A DNA stretch of 64,000 bases from Engraulis encrasicolus (Eukaryota > Chordata > Actinopteri > Clupeiformes > Engraulidae): NCBI RefSeq assembly GCF_034702125.1, contig NW_026945764.1, positions 493,305-557,304 on the forward strand. The letters are read 5' to 3'. The notes under the pieces were generated by a model, which was given only the letters and a program-made list of their open reading frames with translations, made no database searches and was not told where the DNA came from. Each line of letters begins with the position of its first letter. The first letter of the stretch is position 1. This document shows positions 46,921 to 59,464 of the stretch, piece by piece. A program made the position numbers and the translations under genes.

Positions 46921-47725
46921 TTTGAGTTCGTAAATTGGAACTCTATCTGGCATATCACTGGTTATATGTCATGACAACAGCTGAGGCAACCATGGAGTAG
47001 TGGTTAAACAGCTGGTCTTTCACCTCGAAGGTTGCAAGTTCAATCCCCAACATGGAGATCATCTTACCTATTTTCATACTTCCTGGAACATGGTATGAAA
47101 ATGTTCAGATTGCCACCAGACCCATGACTCCAGCTTTAATTAGCAATATTTTTCACATTTAATTTCGAGCAAAATTACAAAAGAAAAATGCTTAGGTAAA
47201 GCAAGACAATGTTTGAGCTGCTGTGGTCTGGATAGGGGAATGGCCACAAGATCAGAGGATTGCAGGTTTGAATCCTGTATTACCAATAAAAAAACACTCA
47301 AGTAGATATTCATTGTTTATTTTTCGCGAAAATGTGAAAGTTACAAATTCTTTAAATCATGTCAATTGGAACTATATCTGACATATGAGACTATGGATGT
47401 CAGCATGTTGTGTTTGAGCAGTCATGGACTAATAGTTAAGCAGGTGGCCTTGAAACATGATGGTTTCAAGTTCAATTCCCAGCACTGGATGTTAATTTAA
47501 AAAATCACATTCAAACATTATTGTTTTGGTATGATGTCACTTGGCCGGATTTGAAGTGGAAAGTATGTGTGAACACATTTGACTGTTAATTATGAGTAAG
47601 TCCAATACTTTCTAACAAACATCACAACGTGCAGTTGAGTGGTGTATGGGGTAGTCCTCTGCATGTAGCCATATTGGCATGTCCTTATCTTGAGATTGAG
47701 AGTTTGAATCATAAGGCTGGGTCAC
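46921..47725 (+). repeat. Second tandem array of tRNA-like units (about 200-235 bp x 4)
   Basis: Units near 46981, 47214, 47413 and 47637 each contain an A-box-like head (for example ATGGAGTAGTGGTTAA, ATGGACTAATAGTTAAGC) and a B-box-like segment (AAGTTCAATCCCC, GGTTTGAATCC, AAGTTCAATTCCC, AGTTTGAATCA). ATTGGAACT(C/A)TATCTG(G/A)CATAT recurs at the unit ends. It may be a tandemly amplified SINE or tRNA pseudogene cluster. Confidence 0.65.
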
Positions 47726-48056
47726 TCACGTTTTTGGTTGTTTAAGTTGGTTTTTTTTTGTTTTTTTTTGTTTTACTTTACTTTTACTTTACTTTACTTT
47801 ATTTCTTCAGGACATTGCACATCAATGAACATATACATACATGTACATATATGTAAATATGCCAGATTGTAGCCCAAGGGCTAATTTCCATCTGGTGTCC
47901 AAAATAGGCAGGCTAGATGTTTACAAGCAATAGAATTTAAAATAAAACCGACTGTTAGTAACAAAAGTAATAAAACCCACTACAGAAGCAAAAGGCATGC
48001 ATGTAAATAAAAGGAAAAGAGAAAAGAAAAAGGTCCCAAAATAGGGCCATGTGTTA

Positions 48057-48221
<165 letters not shown>

Positions 48222-48363
48222 ACACTGTGTAGAGGCTCAGACCATCAGTGTGAACATGTTTGTTGGGCTCGAAGCCACTTTTTATACTACATCTTAAAGG
48301 TGTCTAAAGAGGGACATTCCCTTATATGCAGTGGAATAGAGTTCCATAATGTGCCGCATTTAG

Positions 48364-49580
48364 ACATTGACATTGTAAACGAGAAACATCAAATCCTCTC
48401 ATATAAACAGTTAAAAGACAGGTATGGGGAGGTATGTACAACTCAACAATACAATCAGTTGACTTCTTCTCTATCATCAAGGTGGAAGCAAAAAAATAAA
48501 ACGAGCAGTGACAGTAATTTAGTGTGTAGACCAAATATAAAGCAGAACAAATGGCTAAATCAAACAAAAATAAACAAGGAAATATATAAGTTTTATTTAC
48601 ATACAGATAAATTGGTTGAGATCCCATGTAATATTTTTGATAGCTGGGAAAAAATGATTGATTCTCCTCTCTTATGGAAGCAAATCTTCAATAATTTGTA
48701 TGAAATATCATTAGATATAAAAATACGTTTTTTTCAATACAAATTAATTTTTAAATACTTAAACACCAAGAAAATGCTTTACATTTGGGGTATAGAAACA
48801 AATCCATTGTGTCGCTTCTGTTTAGAAGAAGAGGAAACTCCAGAACACTTATTTTGGTATTGTCCTTTAACTGTTACACTTTGGTTTGAAATAGAACGTT
48901 GGCTGTTAAAATACAACATCAGTCTATGCTTGGATCTCCCTACAGTGCTCCTGGGCGATGTGGCAAATGAAATCCAAGCAATACAAATTATAATTATTTT
49001 GTTGGGTAAAGAATTTATACATAAACCGATGGATTATAAAAAGTTGAAATTAAGAGTCTTTAAAAATTATGTCAGATATTATTGTAAAATAGAGTGTATA
49101 ATGGCTTGTGAAACAGGTAAAACAATGCATGCAGATAGGTGGTCTAAGACAAAACATGGAGAAGGATGGCTTTAGGTACCTTCCTTCTTTTTTTATTTTT
49201 TTTCTTCCTTTCTTCTTTTTTTCCCTTTCTGTTTAGTTCATAAATGTCTAAGGTATCATTTCTAAGCATATCAGCGCAAAAGTAAATTATAATTCCTTCC
49301 TGGGATGGGGGCAGGGGTTTTGGGGGGAAGGGGGGGGAGGGGGGTTGTAGTAGTGTTGCTTAATTAATATATAGTTTGACGTGTTGGGGGACACTTATGT
49401 TTGGTTTGTTTTTTTTTTTTGTTTTTTTTCCTGTCTTTATCCTTTTATTATCCTTTATTGTATATTACATTTTGCTTTTAAAAGAAAAAAATGAAGAGAA
49501 ATTAAAAAAAAAAAAAAAAAGGAAGAAAATATAGGTCCCCCATAAGGGGGGGTGGTGGATGGGTTTAGAAAAAAAAAAAA
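48364..49580 (+). mobile_element. 5'-truncated L1 retrotransposon with 16-bp target duplication
   Basis: It is flanked by a perfect AATGTGCCGCATTTAG at 48348-48363 and 49581-49596. The open frame from 48364 to 49175 encodes the end of L1 ORF2: FQYKLIFKYLNTKKMLYIWG, then PLCRFCLEEEETPEHLFWYC, the C-terminal zinc-knuckle (C-x2-C, H, C) region, and a basic tail. A 3' untranslated region of about 390 bp with G-rich and T-rich runs ends in A-rich sequence (49504-49520, 49569-49580). The 1.2-kb length is a 5' truncation: the endonuclease and RT core are missing. The intact frame and perfect duplication indicate a young insertion. Confidence 0.93.
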
Positions 49581-50379
49581 AATGTGCCGCATTTAGTAGT
49601 GACTGAAAGAGGTTTGAAAGGAATCTCTCTACATCTTTATTGACCACTGCTCGAGTTACTCGTGTTTGACAATATTTTATAAAATCTTGTAAACAAGGTG
49701 GCGCCAAAGTTTTATAAAAAAGTCAGCTATAGGAGAATTTACAGAAATTGTCAAAACTCAATAGGTTGTACTTATCTAAAATGTTACAATGGTGGTATGA
49801 AAGAGTTTTTTTTTATCTAAAATTTTAAGTGCTTTTTTAAATAAACTCTCCAATGGTTTGAGAGTAGTGGATCCCACCATGTTCCAGCTAGTAATGCAAT
49901 AGCCTAGGTGAGAAAATATCATTGCATGCAAGTATGTTAGAGCAGTACTATTTGACATAGCACCTCTTATGTGCCTGAAGTTGTAGAGATTAAATTTTAT
50001 TTTTTTGTTATCATTTTAATATGTTTTTTAAAGAAAGATTGGAGTCTAGAATGACTCTTAGATATTTAAAATCTGTGACCACTTCTAGCTGTTCACTACC
50101 AAGAGTGACCCCAGGCTGAGACAGTCCAGGGGAAGGTTGCTTAGAAAAATACAAACAAACCGTTTTCTTTGCATTCAGAATAAGAGATGATTTCTCTAGC
50201 CATGTTCGTATGTGTGTAAGAGCTGTAGAGAGTCGTGCTGCTTCAACAGGGGTTTTAGCTTGGGTCAAGATGACTGTGTCGTCAGCATAGAGCTGAATAT
50301 TAACATGTGGACCATTTTGGTCCGACACCATTTTATACCACCAGAGTCTCAAGCCACCACCTGAAGTTCCCATTTGAGC

Positions 50380-51739
50380 TCTGTCCCAGACAGTACTGGA
50401 CTGTAAAGGAGTTCTTTATAGTTTTATGGCACCTCTATTATGATGGAGACAGGCTACCACAAGCCTGATAACATGAGGTTAGTGTGAACACTAAAAGTAG
50501 CTAAACACACTCACAACAAGGCCACAATGATGTTACTGGCATCAAAGTACATACACTATGTACATACACATAGTCACTATGTGACTAAACAGCAAAAAGG
50601 CTTTTTCAATATATCGCCCTATAGTCCCTCACTACAAGTCCCTCACGCAGGTGAGAGGCCTACATTATGTCATTGCTGTTGTTATCACTGCTGATCACAC
50701 TGTTCATATATGATGAAAACTGGCAGCACTTCAAAACATTTAAAACTTTGCAAATAATTCAAACATGACATGATGATTCATCACATTAGTAAAATGGCAT
50801 GAATACAGTAATTGTTATAATCATCCTCTTATGCACCTTGAAAACATGACGGCCACGTTTCAGTCAGCAGTAAATTCAAAATATATATTCAAGGTCGTTG
50901 AGTCTATGTGCCGAGTGGACATTTACGTAGGCCGGGCTTGCAACACGACACGCAGATAAAACAATAACACAGAACAATTTCTGTACAACATAATATAGTG
51001 CATTCAAATAGACAACATTTGACAGTTACAATTCCGGAGCCACACACAATATCAACAACACAACATTTAACGGAGCCCTGGCTTGCAACAACAACACATT
51101 TAGATGACAATCACTCAGTGAACCCAATACACTCATACTGAAAACATATGACAATGAAAATGCTACTGATTTCAACCTGCTGTAAATTGATCCTCACACG
51201 GCAAGCGGATAACAAAATAATACACAGAGCGATTTCTGTACAAAACCATACACTCATACTAGAACAATATGACAATTAAGAAATACAGTTGGTTGTGCAG
51301 TGGCACTGTAAGGGCCCTAAGAATTCAAAACCACGTGCCAAAAGTTATCGTGCAAAAGCATTTCAAAATCTAACCTCCACTCCTTTTAAAAAACACAAGG
51401 CGAGTAGTGGAGGTGAGATAATGAGATATAAATGCCTGTTCCATTCGCGGGAACTCAGCTCAGCGTTTTGGTGCACAGCAACAGGTATTGAAATAATAAA
51501 CATGAGATGTTTTGTTAAAAATGGAGTGTGTTGCCTAGACAATTCCTGAGATTAAAAACTGATTTAAAATGCTGATCATTGTCTCTTAATTCCCACAGTA
51601 AGAAACACATTGTTTTTGCTGACTTTTAAAAGCGCTTCTCCGCTGCTCTGTACAGTAACAACGTGACATTCATATCATTGGAAATATGTGGATCTCAGCT
51701 GTCCGTCAGCATATGACACTTGCATGCGTAGCAGGTGTA
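50380..51739. other. Unassigned sequence
   Basis: It contains two diverged stretches with ACAAAATAATA(C)ACAGA and ATTTCTGTACAA words (50955-50990 and 51210-51245), a local duplication. No gene was recognised. Confidence 0.4.
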
Positions 51740-52440
51740 ATTGCTCAAGTTGCGAGACTGGCTAGGGGCACCCCTCAGATTGGCGGAGCGGGCCGTCACT
51801 CCATGATTTAAGGGCAGGTGAGCGTGCGTAATTTCCGCTCTTCGCCCGGGGTGCCTGTGTTTGTTTGAAGGCGCGTGCCGTGAGCTGACTGCTGTGTCTG
51901 CGTTTGGATGTTTGTGCGTGAACTTGGTGAGTAAAGTCATCCTACGAGTAGATGATTTGTGAATTTGTTAGTCCGGTGTGTATGTATTTCATCCGCGCCC
52001 TCTTGTTGTAGTGGTGTCTCCATGGTCGGTTCCGGTTGTCTGGTATGTGTTGGCGCTGTGAGCTGGATGAGCTGCGCTTCCCCCTCCCCGTGTCTGATTG
52101 AATGCCATTCTACTGGTAGGTGCGTCTTCACGTCAAGTGAAGTGTCATGTGACTCTTGGATGTCTAATCATGTGTAAATAACAGTAGCCTAATTTTAGTC
52201 GTATGCTCTTGTCTGCAGGTGACGTGGTCCTGCCAGGCCGCGCGCCCGTGCCATAGGTCCTAGGCTGCTGTTTTGTTTAATGTGTGCTACTACTGGAACA
52301 TCTCGAGGTCGCTTCAGTCGTCCTCACGTCAGAGCAGCTTTCAGCAAATTGCTGCTTCACGAACTGAACGAGTGTGCATGTTTGAGGATCGCCTACCTGT
52401 TCCACTTGTGACCCAGTTTATCCCACCTGCATTGCGCGTG
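51740..52440. other. CpG-richer stretch, possible regulatory or first-exon region
   Basis: CpG dinucleotides are clearly denser than in the surrounding AT-rich DNA (for example 51780-51870, 52230-52260). On the plus strand GAACTTG|GTGAGTAAAG at 51924 looks like a splice donor, and an AATAAA lies at 52749. No protein-like frame supports a gene. Confidence 0.3.
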
Positions 52441-53355
52441 TATTAAGGCATAGGCCTATACCAAATTACTTTGTTTATTTTCCTTTGTTTGTTGAACCAT
52501 TTACCCTGCATGGAATGAGTTTGAATTGCATGGAGTGTTCCTCTTTATAATTCGAGTGCTGAGTCTTTTGATTGCAGTGTCATTGCATGCTTTTGTCTTT
52601 TTATTTCTATTTTTATTTTCGTATTGGAATTGCCTGACTGCACAGCATTTCATGTATGTATGGGACAAGAGGACAGGGTGTGAATATGGTCAAGTGCATT
52701 GTTTTAATTGAAACGGAATCCTTTTGAAAATATTGTGATACGAGAAAATAAATCATATTTGTAACTCACGTTTCCTGCCTTCTGAGTGTACGAACCTGTG
52801 TTGCCCTAGTTACTAAGTTCTCAATATTCTGGAGGTGCAATTCCCCAGTGGCGTAGTCGTGCAGCTACAACTTAATTCTGGTGTTTATGAAGTTTGATTA
52901 GTAAACATCTTAACTTCCACTCTGCTACACATGCATGCTGATGAATGAACAAGGAAATCAATCTTCATGAAAAACTGGAGACTTAATATTCTGTCGCAGA
53001 CATGGGCATGCAATGCCAATCCAGGACGTAGCCTCTTACTGCAGATGGGGTCGCCGGCGACCCTATTCACTTGCTGAAAATGCTTAACTACATCATAACA
53101 ACATTGCTATGGCATTACAGAGAGCCATAGTGCTGCGCTAAGAGGTTAAACATGCAGCTGATGGGGTGTAACAGAGACCAGAAGCGAAATGCCAAAGGCA
53201 TGCTCTGATATGTAGACCTACCTTTAGCTGTAATGAGATTCAGGACATATTTTGTGTCTTACAAAAACAGATAGGACAACCTGTAGCCTACCTCAATACG
53301 AAGGTTGATGGTGGCTTTGTATGTCGGACATCAGTGCCGAAAAGTTTAATAGGCT

Positions 53356-55391
53356 CAGGGCTCTCAAGTCTCACTCTTTGAGAGTGTGACACACTCATCT
53401 GAGCGAGTTCACACTCTCACACTCCACACATGGTATTTCACACTCTGAAGTTTTGATAACTTATCCAATCGGCGCACATTAATTCATCCAACCACAGACG
53501 CGTCAGAAATAGGTAACAGCGCTTCTGTGTTCAGACTAGTTACCACGCTATTCAGCCAATCAGAAAATAGATTGTTCAGTTGTCGGGCAGATTAGAGCAG
53601 TGGATCAGAGTTTCATCCAATAGCGCGCGCAGCAGAGTTCAGAGAGAACTGTAAAATTTACGAATTGCAAGTAGGCGAACTGGAGACGCAGGAGCCAGGA
53701 CCATTAGGTGATAACTTCATACAGGTGAAAATATGAGACTTGTATTAGTTAGGCTACTGTTTTTACTCCTTATACCAATATTTCCAGCCCATGTAGCCTT
53801 GACAGGGACGTTAAAAGAGAGCAACAACGCTAGCTAGGCTATAACCCCAGCTGATTGTTTGATGATCATCCCTCCCAAACATGATTGAACGTGGAGACAA
53901 GAGGAGTGACAGGTGGTCAAATATTAGACAGACTGATGAGAATGGAGGAATGCAGAGGTAGTGGTAGAAGAGAGGGCAAGTAGGCTAAAGAAGTCAGGGG
54001 CAACCAATAGTGCTGGAGATATCATGGTATTGAATGAAAAAGGGTATTATTTGGGTCTGATGCCTAAAAAAAGTGATTGGACTGTTTTCATTTGGGCTGA
54101 TAATGTCAATGCACAATAAAGAACATATGCCTACAGGTAGCCTATTTTAGGCTATCCCCCCACAATGAACATTGTCTAAAATCATCCCCCTCAATGAAAA
54201 TGGTCAAAAATCACCTCCCTATAAAATATACATCCCTTCTTCACATTGTGTTAACCCTCTGAGGTCTAAGGCCTTTCAGAGGCTTTTAGGCTGCTTGCAC
54301 CACCCTGACATTTTCAAGTATTTTCAGCTAACAGTAAGCATCTATGCAAAAGTGGAATATATGGTTGTATTGTGAAAAGCGTGACAAGAAATATTCTGGA
54401 AAAAATTTGATGTCATACAAACATGTTTTATTTAAATTGAGTATAAACACAACTGTACAAAAAAACAGGGTTCAGACGTCTTCAAAAGGTTCAAGAAAAC
54501 ACACAATAAATATATCTAGCCAAGACTTTTGAAGTTTGAATCTTGTAAACAAATGTGTTGGCAGCATAAAAGTGAAAAGGGCATTTAGAAATGTTTTGTT
54601 GTTTTCATACAAAATGCAAAAAAGAATGACTATGTCACTGCCACTGCCTGTCTCATTTGAATACTAATGAGATAGGTGTGAAAAACCTCTAATGGCCCAC
54701 ACCCCCCTGTCAATCCCCATGTGCTCTGATAGCCCCAACCCCCCTGTCACTCTACGTCTGCTGTGTTTACCCTACCTGAAAGGGGCGTGTTGTCACCTCT
54801 GAATAGCCACTCAAGCACTGGTACTTTACATGTGAATAGCTATAGGTGTGGCTGCTACAGGCAGAGAGTACAGAATATGCGAAGATTTCTTTTCACTTTC
54901 TTTAAATTGGGCCAGCTATATAATTTATTTAATATATATATATATGAAATCTGGAAGGTCTGAGGTTTCTAATGGTGTAACTTATGTGTTTCAATGACAA
55001 AAACTCACAGAGTTACAGATTTGTTTTTAGAGACATGTCAAATTGCCCTCTCAAGGGCACTTAGACCTCAATGGGTTAAAATTGCACTTTCAACAACTAC
55101 ATTTTCACATTTTTCTTGGGGGAGAAGCCCCCAAACCACCAATAATTAGAATCAATCTCTGACCATCCCCAGCTGTTTATAGGCTATTTTACAACTCGAG
55201 CACTGGTTAGGATTAAGCATATTGAATACATAGTGTATTTGGTCTAATCAAACTTTTTAACTAGCTGGGTTGAAGGGAAACCTAGTGTCGATAGGTCGAT
55301 GGGTGATGATGGGTCGATGCCCCCCCCCCCCATTTATTTATTTATTTATCTAAATCTCACTCCAAACAATCTTCAAAACTTGAGAGCCCTG
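53356..55391. mobile_element. hAT-like element with CAGGGCTCTCAAGT ends
   Basis: The ends CAGGGCTCTCAAGT and ACTTGAGAGCCCTG are inverted. The flanks share ATAGG(C/T)T but are offset by one base, so the 8-bp duplication is imperfect. The inside repeats ACACTCTC-type words and holds a piggyBac-type element (54255-55075). No transposase frame. Confidence 0.7.
54255..55075. mobile_element. piggyBac-type non-autonomous element, complete (821 bp)
   Basis: TTAA flanks both ends (54251-54254, 55076-55079). The ends are CCCTCTGAGGTCTAAGG and CTTAGACCTCAATGGG, and CCC...GGG with TTAA is the piggyBac signature. It is closely similar to 36156-36982. It has no transposase. Confidence 0.9.
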
Positions 55392-55689
55392 ATAGGTTAC
55401 ATGCACATATGCACATTGCACAAGTTCCAGTAAATCACAAAAGTGGAGGAGTTGCAATAACTCCTTTTCTTAACGTGACTACAACATAGTAAAAATAGTG
55501 AAGGTTGTTTTTGAATAAGTTTACATTGGGTGGCTGTTCAGGCGACTGACTTGACATTTTTACTTACGCGGGTGGGAGAATAAAGCCCATAGTGAATAGG
55601 TCCGCTGGCGCTGACGACCCCATCTGCAGTAAGAGACTACGCCCAAACTACAACAAGCAATCATATTTGATGTTTATTTATTTATTTAT

Positions 55690-56870
55690 TTATTTATTGT
55701 TTATTTGACAGGGACAGTGCTCAAAATACAATTGAGCCAGATTATAGCCCTAAGGCTAATTTCCATGTGTAGTCCCTGGACAGGAATTGGTGTTAAGCTA
55801 AAAAATAGAATTAAAATAAATAATAATACAAGAATATGACAACAATACAATTAAAAGGTGCACAATGTGCAAATAGGCCCACAATATTACATGGCCAAGA
55901 GGGCATATCTAGTTAAAAGAATACACCAAGGAAACAAAAAACAACATTTATGATAAAGTAGACATAAAACACCAAACATAAGATCAATGACTAAAATGTT
56001 CACAGTGAGGCCTTGTTTTTAGCCATTTCTTGAGACCTGATTTAAAACTACTGAGTGTGTTGCTTTGTCTGATACCTACAGGAATACTACTCCATATCCC
56101 TGTTGTTTTTACAGAAAAGGCACTTTGACCAAAAATGGTACTTCTAAACACACTTGAAGAGTCCCCTCTAGACGATGCTCTTGTATTGTTTTCTACTCTA
56201 CTCAGACTCACAAATTTCTTACGGGGAGGGGAAGCAAGATCATTTACAATTTTAAAAAATAAACAGCAGTTTGAAAAAGAAATAAAATTGTCCAGACAAA
56301 ATAAACCATACTTCTGTATGATGGGACAGTAATGGTATTAATAAGATTTTTTGTCCAGAATTTTAAGAGCCTTTTTATTGGATTTGCGTATCAGTGACAG
56401 TTCAGTTGTATTTGCTTGGGACCAGGTGGTCAAGCAATATGAGATATGAGTTAAAATCATTGAGTGGAAGTAAAGTTTCGCTGCCTCTGTGGTCAACTGA
56501 TTCCTTATTATCTTAAAATGTAGGAGGTTCCTTTTAACTCTACCATTAATGACCTTCTTAATGTTTTTTAAAACTTAAATGGGAGTCAACAATGACCCCT
56601 AAGTACTTAAAATCATCTACTACCTGTAGCCTTTCGACCTTAACAAATATGTTCGGCTCTTGAGTTGTCTTTTTACTCATAGTGAAATACATGCAAATTG
56701 TTTTTGACGTATTAAGTGTCAAACAGGAGTTATCTAACCAGTCCGCTATCTTACTCAATGCTGCATTGAGTTTGTGTGCTGCTTGTTGTTTTGTTTTTGC
56801 ATGGGCGTATATCACTGTATCATCAGCATACATTTGAATGTTCACATCAGGACAAACTGAGGGAAGATCA
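55690..56870 (-). mobile_element. CR1/L2-group LINE, 5'-truncated (second copy)
   Basis: On the minus strand 56558-56845 carries NIQMYADDTVIYAHAK and LQVVDDFKYLGVIVDSHLS (reverse transcriptase palm and following segment), and 55984-56211 carries FSVKTTGIWSSIPVGIRQS and FKSGLKKWLKT (C-terminus). The 3' end shares GGCTAATTTCCAT with the copy at 47800-50375. Both copies break off just upstream of YADD. Frameshifts separate the parts. Confidence 0.85.
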
Positions 56871-56879
56871 TTGTTTGGC

Positions 56880-57599
56880 CTTGGCTAACTATAGGCCTCA
56901 GAAAAGGTCCACATACTGTATTCTATTCATCATTTATCAAACATACTGATGTTTTAAGGCCAGCCGCTCTTACCTGAACTAATCCAGACGCTGCTCTGGC
57001 TCCTTACGACAAGTTCAGTTTTGAGAAAAGTTGATCAAGAATTAACCTGAAGTGTACCAGGAAACTGAACCCCTCGTGCCATACAATGTGACTGTTTATG
57101 ATATGATCACGCTGTAACCTGTAATATGGGCCCAGGTTTAATGTTTCACTATGAACTGAACAATTGTTGTTGCATGTTTGTTAGTATGCCACTAAAGGCA
57201 CGCCAGAAAATATTGTAGGTGTAGTTTATGGAAAGATATGAAGAACCTTCCACCTATTTGTTTCGAAAAAATAATACCAATATTAACTAACTGACAGGCT
57301 TCTTCATTGGTTTGATTCGACCGCATGTTGACGGTTTCTCCACAGACAGGTGATTATAATACACACACTTACGGAGGTTGAAAGTATTTAGATACTGCAT
57401 GATTATAATTTATGGAAATATATGAACCATTTGTTTGTTGTAAATGAACACCACACCACTACAGTACTGAGTCAGGCCTTTTCATTGGTCTGACTCGACC
57501 GCATGCTGCTGTTTACTCCACTAGATGGCACTCTATCACACACAGATGTATGCATGCGCACGTGGGTGCATGCGTGCTTGTTGCCATATATAATATTCA
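56880..57599. other. Unassigned sequence
   Basis: A diverged local duplication is present: (C/T)TTCATTGGT(T/C)TGA(T/C)TCGACCGCATG occurs near 57302 and 57479. No gene recognised. Confidence 0.45.
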
Positions 57600-57606
57600 T
57601 GTTCAG

Positions 57607-57688
57607 CATTACATTACATTACATAATACTTATGTTCAGCATTACATTACATTGCATTACATTACATTACATTACATTACATTGCATT
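57607..57688 (+). repeat. (CATTA)n simple repeat
   Basis: ACATT/CATTA pentamer repeats, with a local duplication of AATA(T/C)T(C/T)ATGTTCAGCATTAC. Confidence 0.9.
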
Positions 57689-57959
57689 TGATTTTTGTTT
57701 TGTTTTGTTTTTCAAGTAAAGTCCAGTCAAGTAGATTTATTTGTCCAAGCTTGGGCAACCGTTCTGCTGCAGGAGTAGCACACACACATACACTCACACA
57801 CTTCCACAATTAATTGAAAGAAAGTCATAAAAGATAAATGATTGAAATAATAAATAGTGCATAAATACATTTTGGATTAGAGTAAGATTTAAAAAGATAA
57901 ATGTGCTATGGAGAAGTGAGGTGTACAGTATAAAGGATTGACCTGCCTAAAACTGAATA

Positions 57960-58560
57960 CATAAACACACACCTGACCTATGGCTATCTGCATTTCTTTA
58001 AATGAGATATTAAGCAGCTGAACAGCTGAGGTTATACAAGAGTTCTTGTATCTAAAGATTTTTTTTATTATCTTTTACAACTTTATTGATGATAGGACAG
58101 TGTGAGAGGTGAACAGGAAGCGAATGGGGAGAGAGATGGGGAGGGGTCTGCAAATGACCCGGATCGGGAATCGAACCCGGGTCGGCTGCATGGCAGACGA
58201 GTGCCCTACCGGTTGGTCACGGCAGGGCCAAGAGTTTTTGTATCTGTTTGTCCAGGCTGGTGGATAATTAAAAAAGGGAACCAGAGGGTAGAAGCTGAAA
58301 TGCATTGTCCAGAGGAAGGGTGTAGTTGTCCAGAATGGACTGTGCTGGAGGAGCAGAGTTCCCTTCATGCAACATAGGTCCTTAGTATGTCCTTCAGATA
58401 AGGCTGGAGCTGTGGTTTTGTAGACGAGGGTCAAGGCCTTGTGCTTGATCCGGGCCGTGATCAGTAGCCAGTGCAACTGGATGAATAGAGGAGTGACATG
58501 GGTCCTTTTGGGTCGAGTGAACACCAAACGTGTCGCCGCATTTCACACTCTGGTGTGTTT
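57960..58560 (-). mobile_element. L2/Rex-type LINE C-terminal fragment, with SINE insertion
   Basis: The minus-strand frame starts RPKRTHVTPLFIQLHWLL and continues ARIKHKALTLVYKTTA, the HxTPxxxxLHWLPxxxRIxxKxLxLxYK motif of LINE polyproteins. The remainder is frameshifted. The SINE at 58054-58229 is inserted in its downstream part. Confidence 0.78.
58054..58229 (-). mobile_element. tRNA-derived SINE with target duplication (176 bp)
   Basis: On the minus strand: GGCCCTGCCGTGACCAACC (A-box region), GGGTTCGATTCCC (perfect B box), then CCATCTCTCTCCCC and AATAAAGTTG with an A-rich end. It is flanked by AAGAGTTCTTGTATCT (58038-58053) and AAGAGTTTTTGTATCT (58230-58245), a 16-bp duplication with one mismatch. 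Confidence 0.92.
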
Positions 58561-58625
58561 ATACTGGCAGCATAGCTACCTTTTCAAAACCTATTCAGGC
58601 ATTTGGTTTAGGTTTGATTCATATA

Positions 58626-59456
58626 CAGGTCCTTCTCAAATAATTAGCATATTGTGTTAAAGTTCATTTTTTCCCCATAATGTAATGATAAAAAAATAAA
58701 CTTTCATATGTTTTACATTCATTGCACACCAACTGAAATATTTCAGGTCTTGTTTTGTTTTAATATTGATGATTTTGGCATACAACTCATGAAAACCCAA
58801 AATTCCCATCTCAATAAATTAGCATATCATGAAAATGTCTATTTTTAAGAAAAACCAATTCTAATTTGCCAGAAATGAAACCCCCATTGAAAGTCAATGG
58901 AATGTTCTGTCTGGTAAATTAGAATTAGACTATTCTTAAAAATAGAAAAACTTGGTATTGGAAATCTATGGAGTATAATGAAGAGGGAAGTGTGGGTCAC
59001 CAGATCAAAGAACAAAAAACAGCTGACAGCTAAGCATCAATGATATCTGGGCTTTCATAACCCTCATGCAATGCCACTGCCATTGACTTCAATGTTAAAC
59101 ACAGTCAGGTCAGCAGTCTAACCCATGACCGCGGTTTTGAGTAATGAACAAGGCTGAGACTTTTTAAAGCCTCAGGAAGCTTTTACCAGTGTTTAGAGTT
59201 AATTGGTTAATTCAGGTGATTAGGTTAATAGCTTGTTTAGACAACCTTTTCATGATATGCTAATTTTTTGAGATGGGAATTTTGGGTTTTCATGAGCTGT
59301 ATGCCAAAATCATCAACATTAAAACAAAACAAGACCTGAAATATTTCAGTTGGTGTGCAATGAATGTAAAACATATGAAAGTTTATTTTTTATCATTACA
59401 TTATGACGAAAAAAATGAACTTTAACACAATATGCTAATTATTTGAGAAGGACCTG
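58626..59456. mobile_element. Tc1/mariner-type element with about 220-bp inverted ends (831 bp)
   Basis: CAGGTCCTTCTCAAATAATT at the left is inverted at the right (AATTATTTGAGAAGGACCTG), with TA on each side (58624-58625, 59457-59458). The inverted repeats extend to ATCTCAATAAATTAGCATAT / inverse. A small inner palindrome surrounds 58860-58930. No transposase frame. Confidence 0.9.
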
Positions 59457-59464
59457 TACGTACA

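Larger units (their letters stand above)
53022..55650. mobile_element. Outer inverted-repeat element of a nested stack
   Basis: GACGTAGCCTCTTACTGCAG at 53026 and ATGGGGTCGCCGGCGACC, CTATTCACT are inverted at about 55585-55640 (AGTGAATAGG, GACCCCATCTGCAGTAAGAG). The arms are about 50 bp. A hAT-like element (53356-55391) is inserted inside. Precise ends and target duplication were not resolved. Confidence 0.6.

Noticed and set aside
58054..58229. A functional tRNA gene (perfect B box on the minus strand)
   Set aside because: The 16-bp target duplication and A-rich tail show a SINE insertion.
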